From: Woeseia sp.
Lineage (GTDB): Bacteria > Pseudomonadota > Gammaproteobacteria > Steroidobacterales > Woeseiaceae
Direction: 5' to 3'
DNA length: 40,655 nucleotides
Assembly (NCBI GenBank): GCA_013003155.1
Contig: JABDKF010000312.1
Location: 1 to 40,655 of the forward strand
The notes below the pieces were generated by a model. That model was not told where the DNA came from, did no database searches, and worked only from the letters and a program-made list of their open reading frames with translations. Position 1 is the stretch's first letter; each line of letters opens with the position of its first letter. Positions 7,762 through 14,605 of this stretch are shown piece by piece. Made by a program: the position numbers and the translations under genes.

Positions 7762-8817
7762 TTATTCAAACGCCGCGCTTGTCGCGGCGTTTTTTATGCT
7801 GCTGCCAATCGTCAACGGGATTCCGTTCGGGGTAGCCAGTTCGCGTTCCGCAAGCGCCCAGTCGATTGCGCCCTGCCGGACTTTTGTAACAGCTACAAAT
7901 TGCGCGGTCAGCTCGGTCAGAGTGTGAGCGCTTTGAACCGAACTCTGCGCTGTCGAATCGGTTTCGAGATCAACCGAATCTGCTACAGGCGTACCCACCG
8001 ACACTGGATCGGCGAGATCAGCCAAAACCGTATCTTGCGGAGGTGCCGTGCTAAGGACGCGGTGTACTTCCAGTACCAGTTCTTCGCCGTCCCAACCGAC
8101 CTTTAACGGCTCGTTGATAATTCGCACGGGCGTATCGAGACTCAATTGTTCAAAGAGGTATTCGATGTCTTCCGGGAACATTCGAATGCAGCCGTGAGTG
8201 ACCCGCATACCCACGCCCGCGGGCCTATTCGTGCCATGAATCAGATAGCCTGGAAGGCCCAGCCGCATGGCGAAATTGCCGAGCGGATTATCAGGTCCAG
8301 GCGGCACGATTGACGGCAGCGGCCTGCCATCGGCCTCGTGTTCCGCCCGCACCGACGCCGGCGGATACCAGGCGGGATTGCGCGCCTTGGCAACGACACG
8401 CGTGAGTCCCAGCGGCGTTTCCCAATCCATCCTGCCTATACTGATTGGAAAGGTCATCACGACCGGGCGTGCCGCTCCCGAGGCCGGTGGATAGTAATAC
8501 ATGCGGTATTCCGCAAGATTCAATACGACGCCTTGACGCGGGCCTGAGGGCAACACGTAGCGGGTTGGCAGCAACACTTTCGTACCTGCCCCGGGCAGCC
8601 AGACGTCGACATCAGGGTTGGCGATGACCATGTCCTCGTAGCCGAGCCCGTGGCGGCGCGCGATATCTATCAAGGTATCTTCTGCACGTGCGATCGTGGA
8701 CGTCAACGCGCCAACCACATCGCTGCCATCACTGGGTAAATCGTAAACCTCAGACACGGCAGCGTGCGGCAGACAAAGAGTCGCCCACGCGAGTGCTATT
8801 TTGACTTTAGTGTTCAA
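7762..8817 (-). CDS. L,D-transpeptidase (YkuD) with LysM-like region
   Basis: This 351-residue protein has an N-terminal signal peptide (hydrophobic residues ~5-20, cleavage near AAVS-EV) and so acts in the periplasm. Residues ~40-85 look like a LysM-type wall-binding segment (IARRHGLGYEDMVIANPDVD). A YkuD catalytic domain follows, with GTNRP and THGCIRM, where Cys210 is the nucleophile and His208 a partner. About 110 residues after the domain are acidic and low in complexity. Family members crosslink peptidoglycan or attach Braun-type lipoproteins, and the neighbouring OprI-like gene favours the latter. The start is TTG, overlapping the stop of the upstream GST gene by four bases (TTGA), which suggests translational coupling. 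Confidence 0.93.
   Translation of the reverse strand: MNTKVKIALAWATLCLPHAAVSEVYDLPSDGSDVVGALTSTIARAEDTLIDIARRHGLGYEDMVIANPDVDVWLPGAGTKVLLPTRYVLPSGPRQGVVLNLAEYRMYYYPPASGAARPVVMTFPISIGRMDWETPLGLTRVVAKARNPAWYPPASVRAEHEADGRPLPSIVPPGPDNPLGNFAMRLGLPGYLIHGTNRPAGVGMRVTHGCIRMFPEDIEYLFEQLSLDTPVRIINEPLKVGWDGEELVLEVHRVLSTAPPQDTVLADLADPVSVGTPVADSVDLETDSTAQSSVQSAHTLTELTAQFVAVTKVRQGAIDWALAERELATPNGIPLTIGSSIKNAATSAAFE
7771..7795 (+). terminator. Rho-independent terminator of the lipoprotein gene
   Basis: A 7-bp all-GC stem, CGCCGCG (7771-7777) with CGCGGCG (7783-7789), has a 5-base loop and is followed at once by six T. It lies 25 bases after the stop codon. The hairpin falls inside the last codons of the convergent L,D-transpeptidase gene. 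On the minus strand it lacks a T-run, so it should act only on plus-strand transcripts. Confidence 0.93.
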
Positions 8818-9470
8818 TTACCTTTCTCATCCTCAGCAATCACCTCTACCTCTGACTCGCTTTCCTGCAACCAGTTCTGAATTGCGTCGCTTTGTAGCAA
8901 ACGTGCCGGGTAGTGGCACGCCTTGTCCGGCAAATTAATGCCGTAAGTCCGAAAACGCAGCACCACCGGGGCAAACATGGCATCCGCGATACTGAACTGG
9001 CCGAACAACCAGCCATCGACCTCGCCATAGCGATCCCGGCAGTCACCCCAGATGTCGAAAATTCGATCGATGTCGTTCGTGACCGGCTCGGGGAGGGCGA
9101 CCTTGCGGCCCATCGCCCGACAATTCATCGGCATTGCATCCCGTAATGCCATAAAGCCACTGTGCATCTCCGCTGAGATGCTTCTGGCATGCGCACGAGC
9201 AGCGGGATCAGACGGCCACAGCGATGCCTGCGGAAAACGTTCTGCAAGCGTCTCGGCAATAGCGAGCGAATCCCAAACCACTGCGTCGTCAAGCACGAGG
9301 ACAGGGACCCTGCCTGCCGGCGAGTACTGACTAATTTTTTCCTTCGTGGCGGGCGTGTCGAGCAGGACACGTTCTTCCGTAAAAGGGATACCGGCTTCGG
9401 ACAACAGAATCCAGGGCCGCAAGGACCACGACGAGTAATTCTTGTTGCCAATAATGAGCTTTAGAGCCAC
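8814..9470 (-). CDS. Glutathione S-transferase family protein
   Basis: This 218-residue protein starts with the KNYSSWSLRPWILL motif that marks a well-populated bacterial GST subgroup. Its serines replace the catalytic Tyr/Ser region of classical GSTs. GRVPVLVLDD contains the conserved cis-proline, and WDSLAIAETLAERFP takes the place of the usual Glu-Ser glutathione contact, with Asp for Glu. A helical C-terminal domain completes the fold. It overlaps the L,D-transpeptidase start by four bases and is probably in the same transcript. It shares only the fold with the GST at 6512-7153, so the two are not a recent duplication. The substrate is unknown. Confidence 0.87.
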   Translation of the reverse strand: MALKLIIGNKNYSSWSLRPWILLSEAGIPFTEERVLLDTPATKEKISQYSPAGRVPVLVLDDAVVWDSLAIAETLAERFPQASLWPSDPAARAHARSISAEMHSGFMALRDAMPMNCRAMGRKVALPEPVTNDIDRIFDIWGDCRDRYGEVDGWLFGQFSIADAMFAPVVLRFRTYGINLPDKACHYPARLLQSDAIQNWLQESESEVEVIAEDEKGN

Positions 9471-9505
9471 AGACGCACCTCCTGGCGGCAGTGTAGTCGA
9501 TTTGG

Positions 9506-9527
9506 CGCAGGGAAATGTAGCCCTGCG
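9506..9527 (-). other. Hairpin in the fabH-GST gap
   Basis: CGCAGGG (9506-9512) and CCCTGCG (9521-9527) form a perfect 7-bp stem with an 8-base loop in the 84-base gap downstream of fabH. There is no T-run on either side, so it is not a canonical terminator. It could be a processing or Rho-related structure. Confidence 0.45.
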
Positions 9528-9554
9528 GCGGATCCAGACGGGATGCCGGAATCG

Positions 9555-10523
9555 CTAGTAGCGCAGCAATGCAGAGCCCCAGGTGAATCCGCCGCCGAAT
9601 GCCTCCATCAGGACGAGTTGTCCACGCTGGATCCGGCCGTCACGAACCGCGACGTCAAACGCAAGGGGTACAGATGCTGCCGAGGTATTGCCGTGGTCCT
9701 GTACGGTCAGAATGACCTTTTCCATCGGCAAACCCAAACGCTTGGCCGTCGCCTGGATAATCCGCAGGTTTGCCTGGTGCGGTACCAGCCAGTCCAGGGC
9801 GCCTTTATCAATATTGTTTTTGCGCAGGGCTTCTTCAGCAACGCCGCCCAGCGTCTTCACGGCGACCTTAAAAACCTCATTTCCCTTCATCATGATTTTC
9901 GCATCGGGCAGGTGGGTCTTGTGAAGCTCCTTCGACGCGCCATAGGGATAATAGAGTAGATCCTTGTATTGCCCGTCAGCTCCCAGATGCGTAGATATGA
10001 TGCCCTGCTCTTCTGAGGGCTGCAGGATAACCGCACCGGCGCCGTCTCCAAACAGGACACAGGTAGTGCGGTCCTTCCAGTCAACGATTTTTGACAAAAT
10101 CTCTGCACCGACAACCAACGCACATTTCGCCTCGCCTGCGCGCACAAACTTGTCAGCGGTTGATAATGCATACAGGAATCCTGTGCACGCGGCCTCGACA
10201 CTAAATGCAGGACAGCCATGGATGTCCAGTTTTTCCTGGATCAGCGTGCCGATATTCGGGAACAAGAGATCGGGAGTGGTTGTTCCGACAACGATCAGGT
10301 CAACATCGTCTTTGGTCACACCCGCTGCATCAAAGGCCTGCCGAGCAGCCTCGAGACACAGGTCGGATGTCGATTGCTCGTCAGCCGCAATGTGCCTGCG
10401 CTCCACCCCGGTGCGCGTCCTGATCCACTCGTCGCTGGTGTCGACCATTTTTTCAAGGTCGGCATTGGTCAAGACACGCTCGGGCAGGTACCTGCCTGTT
10501 CCGGCAATTCGCGAATAGATCAT
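9555..10523 (-). CDS. fabH: Beta-ketoacyl-ACP synthase III
   Basis: FabH condenses acetyl-CoA with malonyl-ACP to start fatty acid synthesis in the cytosol. The 322-residue protein has the normal length and the full catalytic triad: Cys113 in EAACTGF, His249 in VPHQAN and Asn279 in HGNTSAAS. The N-terminal [13 protein letters not shown] and TRTGVERRH segments and the glycine-rich [13 protein letters not shown] end are typical. Its ATG overlaps the plsX stop (ATGA), so the two are likely translated together. In many gammaproteobacteria fabD, fabG and acpP follow. Here the next genes are a GST and an L,D-transpeptidase after 84 bases. Confidence 0.98.
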   Translation of the reverse strand: MIYSRIAGTGRYLPERVLTNADLEKMVDTSDEWIRTRTGVERRHIAADEQSTSDLCLEAARQAFDAAGVTKDDVDLIVVGTTTPDLLFPNIGTLIQEKLDIHGCPAFSVEAACTGFLYALSTADKFVRAGEAKCALVVGAEILSKIVDWKDRTTCVLFGDGAGAVILQPSEEQGIISTHLGADGQYKDLLYYPYGASKELHKTHLPDAKIMMKGNEVFKVAVKTLGGVAEEALRKNNIDKGALDWLVPHQANLRIIQATAKRLGLPMEKVILTVQDHGNTSAASVPLAFDVAVRDGRIQRGQLVLMEAFGGGFTWGSALLRY

Positions 10524-11530
10524 GCGGCTTCCTGTTTAAGCAAGTTTCCGATCTGTTGCGGCACCTGATTTCGCACTTCAACCAATGCCGTTTCAATTGC
10601 ATGCTGAAAGGCTACTGAATCAGCGCCACCGTGACTCTTTATAACAATACCATTAAGCCCCACCAAAGACGCACCATTGTAGTTGCGTGAGTCCATGCGC
10701 AGGCGGAGGCTGCGGAGCACCGGGCTTGCCAGGAACGCCTGAAACTTCGCAAACAGATTTCGTGTGAAAGCACGTCTCAGGTAGTGCGAAGCCAGGCCAA
10801 CAGTGCCTTCCATCGTCTTCAACGCGATGTTGCCGGTAAAACCGTCGGTGACTACGACATCAGCTTTTCCGGAAAAAATTTCGTTGCCTTCAATATAACC
10901 TACGTAATTCAGGCTGCTCGCTTTAAGAAGCATCGAGGCTTCTTTGACCGTGTCATGCCCCTTGGTGTCTTCCACACCAATGTTGAGCAGCGCGACGCGC
11001 GGTTGTTGCAGACTTCGAATATCACTGGTGACGATCGAGCCCATAACCGCGAACTGGAAAAGCTGCTCAGGACTGCATTCCGTATTCGCGCCAAGATCCA
11101 GCATATGCACGGTGCCGCCGATAGACGGCAACTCGGCGATTATGGCCGGGCGGTCGATTCCCGGCAGCATTTTTAACACAAATTTCGACGTTGCCATGAG
11201 CGCGCCGGTATTTCCAGCGCTTACACAGGCGCCCGCCTTGCCCTCTTTGACAAGGTTGATTGCTACTCGCATCGATGAGTCTTTTTTCTTGCGCAAGGCG
11301 TCTGCCGGGGCTTCCGACATTGCGACAACTTCGGACGCAGCCTGAATCAGCAATCGCGGTTCATTGGCAGCCACTGATTGCACGAGTTCACCCAGTCTCG
11401 CAGGATCGCCGACCAGAATAATTTTCAGATGAACATGTCGCTTCAGGCAAGCGTGTGCCGCGCGCACGGCAACCTCAGCACCGAGGTCGCCGCTCATTGC
11501 ATCTACCGAAATGACAGAATCTGGTTCCAC
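10520..11530 (-). CDS. plsX: Phosphate acyltransferase
   Basis: PlsX converts acyl-ACP to acyl-phosphate, which PlsY uses for the first acylation of glycerol-3-phosphate. It is a peripheral membrane enzyme. The 336-residue protein has the usual length, starting with a [12 protein letters not shown] segment (more commonly DAMGGDFGP) and continuing with [28 protein letters not shown] and DLGANTEC, all family signatures. The start is GTG at 11530 with no clear ribosome binding site. It follows rpmF by 63 bases that contain a GC-rich hairpin, and it overlaps fabH by four bases. This rpmF-plsX-fabH order is widely conserved. Confidence 0.97.
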   Translation of the reverse strand: MEPDSVISVDAMSGDLGAEVAVRAAHACLKRHVHLKIILVGDPARLGELVQSVAANEPRLLIQAASEVVAMSEAPADALRKKKDSSMRVAINLVKEGKAGACVSAGNTGALMATSKFVLKMLPGIDRPAIIAELPSIGGTVHMLDLGANTECSPEQLFQFAVMGSIVTSDIRSLQQPRVALLNIGVEDTKGHDTVKEASMLLKASSLNYVGYIEGNEIFSGKADVVVTDGFTGNIALKTMEGTVGLASHYLRRAFTRNLFAKFQAFLASPVLRSLRLRMDSRNYNGASLVGLNGIVIKSHGGADSVAFQHAIETALVEVRNQVPQQIGNLLKQEAA

Positions 11531-11568
11531 TCGGTCGTCAGGCCGTGCCTTACAACTGGATGTGGTAG

Positions 11569-11586
11569 GTCCGTGCGGGCACGGAC
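11569..11586 (-). other. Intercistronic hairpin between rpmF and plsX
   Basis: GTCCGTG (11569-11575) and CACGGAC (11580-11586) form a perfect 7-bp stem with a 4-base loop, starting 7 bases after the rpmF stop. No T-run follows on the minus strand. The position suggests a message-protecting or processing hairpin that separates high ribosomal-protein expression from low plsX expression. That role is inferred. Confidence 0.6.
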
Positions 11587-11593
11587 AATGCGT

Positions 11594-11788
11594 CTAGTCG
11601 TCGTCTTCGTCGACGGCCGGCTGCTCGATGACCTGATTGCCGCGATAGAAGCCGTCCGGTGATACCCGATGGCGCAGGTGAGTTTCACCCGACGTGGGAT
11701 CGACTGACAGAGCCGGCCCTTTCAGTTTGTCATGCGAACGGCGCATACCGCGCGTCGAAGGTGTTCTGCGACTTTTTTGAACAGCCAT
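11594..11788 (-). CDS. rpmF: 50S ribosomal protein L32
   Basis: This 64-residue basic protein has the L32 signature [20 protein letters not shown] followed by a short [18 protein letters not shown] core, and it is a structural part of the large ribosomal subunit. It lacks the zinc-binding cysteines found in some L32 proteins, as is usual in this lineage. The start at 11788 is fixed by the invariant MAVQ and a GGAGA ribosome binding site. An in-frame ATG four codons upstream is less likely. The acidic tail (AVDEDDD) is slightly longer than in E. coli. It sits between yceD and plsX as in E. coli. Confidence 0.98.
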   Translation of the reverse strand: MAVQKSRRTPSTRGMRRSHDKLKGPALSVDPTSGETHLRHRVSPDGFYRGNQVIEQPAVDEDDD

Positions 11789-11854
11789 TATTTTCTCCAT
11801 TGGTGCGGGGCGCCAAACGCCACCGCCCTACTACTAAATCACGTTGCAGCCCCG

Positions 11855-12421
11855 CTAGCGCGACTGCTCAATTTGTTTTTTCAGATTCGCAAATGGTCGA
11901 ACCTTGTCTTGCGAACTACTCGTCGCGTCGTCGGAGGCGACGAGTGACGCGCCGCAGTTTTCAATTCTCGCGTGCTTCGCAGCAAGCGGCATCGCCATAA
12001 CCAGCATTTCTTCGACAAGATCTCGCGGCACCAGTGAATCCTGCTCGAGCTCCCATATTTCCAGCGCTTCATCGGCCGAACGCGTATCGCTGCTCTGCAA
12101 AAACATTACGTTGATGTTTGCAGAAACCTCGATTTCGCAAAGCTCTAAACACCGCTGGCAAACCGCGGGTAGTCTCGCAGCCGCCATGCCCTGCACTTTT
12201 GGCCATCGCTCTCGAGCATCGGCCCACCCAAATTCCAGCTTCACCGTCACCGGCAATGCGCGAAAATCTGGCGTGTCCTGCCCGGTGTCCAGCGCGCCAA
12301 GATCCTGCGCAACAATCGCGGCAAGTCGCTTAAAGCTTGATAATTTTTCAATGCTTTCAATGACTTGCTTTCGTCGCGCCAGGAACTCGGGTTTCGCGCG
12401 AAGTAGCAAAGGGTTCGCCAT
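11855..12421 (-). CDS. yceD: YceD/DUF177 family protein
   Basis: This 188-residue protein is of the YceD (DUF177) family, recognisable from the central CQRCLELCEIEV cysteine pair, the acidic EALEIWELEQDSLVPRDLVEEMLVMAMPL segment read in two parts, and its place directly upstream of rpmF. The family has been linked to 23S rRNA maturation in plants and bacteria, but the molecular activity is not settled. It is 66 bases from rpmF and presumably co-transcribed. It diverges from maf. The start ATG at 12421 has no strong ribosome binding site. Confidence 0.93.
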   Translation of the reverse strand: MANPLLLRAKPEFLARRKQVIESIEKLSSFKRLAAIVAQDLGALDTGQDTPDFRALPVTVKLEFGWADARERWPKVQGMAAARLPAVCQRCLELCEIEVSANINVMFLQSSDTRSADEALEIWELEQDSLVPRDLVEEMLVMAMPLAAKHARIENCGASLVASDDATSSSQDKVRPFANLKKQIEQSR

Positions 12422-12586
12422 GGCGGGCGCATCATAAGGAGCGCGCGGGTTCCTGTCAAAGCCCCCGGGTCATCAAAAAGCCTTTGCAGCCCGCAGGCTT
12501 GCGTGCCTCGCAGGGCTGCCGATTCCGTAATGATTCAGTACACTGGTCAGGTCGTAACGCGAGCCCCGAAACCGGATCCACACATC

Positions 12587-13180
12587 ATGAGAAACCCCCA
12601 CGCCGTGCCGCTCGTGCTTGCGTCGTCGTCTGCCTACCGTCGCAGCCTGCTGGAACGCTTCATCAATGATTTCGACGTGATCAGCCCCGACGTTGATGAA
12701 GCAGCGCTTGACGCGGAATCGCCGCTCGAGCTTGCCGAATTGCTTGCGAGAACTAAAGCCGAAACGGTTCTGCCACAACACCGAAAATCCGTCATTATTG
12801 GCTCAGACCAGGTGGCGGTGCGTGACGACAAGGTTATTGGCAAGCCGGGTGATCACGCACATGCGATAGAACAATTGCTGTCGGCGTCAGGCAAGACCGT
12901 GGAATTTCTCACCGCAGTGTGCGTACTCGACCCGGCCAACCGCCGTCGCTACGAGCATGTCGATCACACGCAGGTGCGCTTTCGCCAATTTGACCGTCGG
13001 TTGGCCGACGTTTACCTCCACCACGACAAGCCGTACGACTGTGCAGGCAGTTTTAAACTTGAGGGAGCCGGGTTTGTACTGTTTGAAGAAGTCCGCACAA
13101 CTGATCCAACCGCCCTGGTGGGGCTGCCGATGATCTGGTTAGCCGGAACGCTACGCGAGCTTGGCCAGTTGCTGCCGTAG
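12587..13180 (+). CDS. maf: Maf-family nucleotide pyrophosphatase (YceF type)
   Basis: Maf proteins hydrolyse modified or canonical nucleoside triphosphates to monophosphates. The YceF subgroup prefers 7-methyl-GTP. The 197-residue protein has the family motifs LVLASSSAYRRSLLERF at the N-terminus, IIGSDQVAV, KPGDHAHAIEQL, SGKTVEFLTAV, and DPTALVGLPM near the C-terminus. The start at 12587 places the VPLVLASSS strand at the usual distance. An upstream extension to 12503 is in frame but unlike Maf. Its location divergent from yceD-rpmF and beside rluC is that of E. coli yceF, which supports the YceF assignment. Its stop is 8 bases from the convergent rluC stop, with no terminator. Confidence 0.95.
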   Translation: MRNPHAVPLVLASSSAYRRSLLERFINDFDVISPDVDEAALDAESPLELAELLARTKAETVLPQHRKSVIIGSDQVAVRDDKVIGKPGDHAHAIEQLLSASGKTVEFLTAVCVLDPANRRRYEHVDHTQVRFRQFDRRLADVYLHHDKPYDCAGSFKLEGAGFVLFEEVRTTDPTALVGLPMIWLAGTLRELGQLLP

Positions 13181-13188
13181 CGCCGCCC

Positions 13189-14184
13189 TTACTTCGTTGT
13201 GGAACGTGAGCGGCGCCTTTTACGGCCCGATACACCGCCTTGCAAAAAACTCTCGAGATCGTCGGCCAGCGGTGCCACGAAATGCTGTTCATTGCCGTTT
13301 AAATCCGGGAAAGAAATTGACTGCGCATGCAGGAACAATCGCTGCAAGCCATGAGCATGGGCACGTGCATTAACATCCGGATTGCCGTAACGCTCATCAC
13401 CCGCGATCGGGTGGCCGGCCGCGGCCAGGTGCACTCTTATTTGATGTGTACGACCTGACAGCGGCTGACACTGCATCAAGCTGTAATTGCCATAGGCGCG
13501 CGATAGTTTGACTCGCGTTTTCGCCGCTTTACCATCGGTCGCGACGACTACGTGTCGTTCTCCGCCGCGCCGATTGGTAACCAGCAGCGGCGCATCGATA
13601 AGCTGCTCGCCCTGTTGCCAATCACCTGCGACCAACGCCAGGTAATTTTTTTCGACACGACCTTCACGAAACAGCTGGTGCAGCGCGCGCAGCGCACTGC
13701 GCCGCTTGGCCAGTACCAGGCAACCCGAGGTCTCCCGATCAAGCCTGTGCACCAGCGACAGGTCCTTGAATTGCGGGCGTGCGGCGCGAAGTAGCTCGAC
13801 GACGCCGTGGCTGATACCGCTGCCACCGTGCACCGCGACTCCACCCGGCTTATTGATCACCAGCAGGTACTTGTCCTCAAAAATTACTGACGCTGCCAGA
13901 TCGTCGACCCGACTGCGCGCGGGCGGCGGGGCGGCCTTATTGATATGGGCCGGCGGTATGCGAACGACATCACCCGTTTGCAACCGATGATCCGCCCGCA
14001 CGCGGCCGCCATTGACCCGGACCTCGCCCCGTCGCAGAAAGCGGTAGACGCGGCTTTTCGGGACCCCGGGCAAATGCCGGCGCAGAAAGTTGTCGATGCG
14101 CTGGTCCGCGTCATCCGCCGTTATCGTGAGCTTCCGGACAGCGGTCCTTTGAGCGATTTCGCCAGGTGGAGAATTTGTGTGCAT
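13189..14184 (-). CDS. rluC: 23S rRNA pseudouridine synthase RluC
   Basis: RluC makes pseudouridines in 23S rRNA (positions 955, 2504 and 2580 in E. coli). The 331-residue protein has an N-terminal S4 RNA-binding domain (residues ~20-80: QRIDNFLRRHLPGVPKSRVY) and the RluA-type catalytic domain with HRLDRETSG, in which Asp is the catalytic residue. RTHQIRVHLAAAGHPIAGDERYG lies near the C-terminus (read in two blocks). I chose ATG 14184; a TTG two codons upstream is also open. The gene is divergent from rne exactly as in E. coli, which separates it from RluA and RluD paralogues. Confidence 0.95.
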   Translation of the reverse strand: MHTNSPPGEIAQRTAVRKLTITADDADQRIDNFLRRHLPGVPKSRVYRFLRRGEVRVNGGRVRADHRLQTGDVVRIPPAHINKAAPPPARSRVDDLAASVIFEDKYLLVINKPGGVAVHGGSGISHGVVELLRAARPQFKDLSLVHRLDRETSGCLVLAKRRSALRALHQLFREGRVEKNYLALVAGDWQQGEQLIDAPLLVTNRRGGERHVVVATDGKAAKTRVKLSRAYGNYSLMQCQPLSGRTHQIRVHLAAAGHPIAGDERYGNPDVNARAHAHGLQRLFLHAQSISFPDLNGNEQHFVAPLADDLESFLQGGVSGRKRRRSRSTTK

Positions 14185-14242
14185 AGGCAATCACTTATTT
14201 TCGGAACTGCGAGCAATTTCGGGGTGCGCCGCTGAAAGGCTG

Positions 14243-14251
14243 TGCTATATT
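14243..14251 (+). promoter_or_regulatory. Candidate extended -10 promoter of rne
   Basis: TG-C-TATATT is a good extended -10 element. With a start near 14258 it would give a leader of about 348 bases, close to the 361-base rne leader known in E. coli. No convincing -35 lies 17 bases upstream, as is common for extended -10 promoters. Confidence 0.5.
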
Positions 14252-14257
14252 ACGCCG

Positions 14258-14605
14258 CTGTGACGGCCTTTGCGGGCTATTTGCCCTGCCGTGCACATGC
14301 ATTATGAGACCGAACGATTTTTTCGTTCAAACGAATATTTTATTCATTTCCGCCCCGCCTTGGCGAGGACGGACATCCATTTGGCAGCAACCCGGCAGAC
14401 GGGCAAGCGCCAGAGCGGCGAGTCCGCAGGGTTACAATGATTTTTTTCTTGTTTGGCTGGATTTTTACCAATTCGGTCACTGAAAAGCACAAATTTCGCG
14501 CCACGGGTGTTTCGCACCCGCGTCTGCCTGTGCTTACCCCCTGCTCCGCTCTTTTTAACTTGCCTGTTTTTTTTGCCGTGCTGCCCTTTCCTAAAGTAGG
14601 GCATC
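14258..14605 (+). promoter_or_regulatory. Long structured 5' leader of rne
   Basis: The 421 bases between rluC and rne hold no gene. They show several hairpins on the plus strand: GAACGA/TCGTTC around a T5 loop (14312-14328), CGGGTG/CACCCG (14504-14520), a short CGCC/GGCG near 14357-14366, and CCCG/CGGG near 14391-14403. They are separated by T-rich single-stranded runs (14450-14470, 14560-14577). In E. coli the rne leader binds RNase E and lets the enzyme trigger decay of its own message. The same job is inferred here from position, length and the mix of hairpins and U-rich patches. Confidence 0.55.

Noticed and set aside
6512-9470. Two GST genes as a recent duplication flanking the lipoprotein and transpeptidase
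   Set aside because: Their N-terminal motifs and overall sequences differ strongly, so they share only the fold. No repeated DNA was seen.
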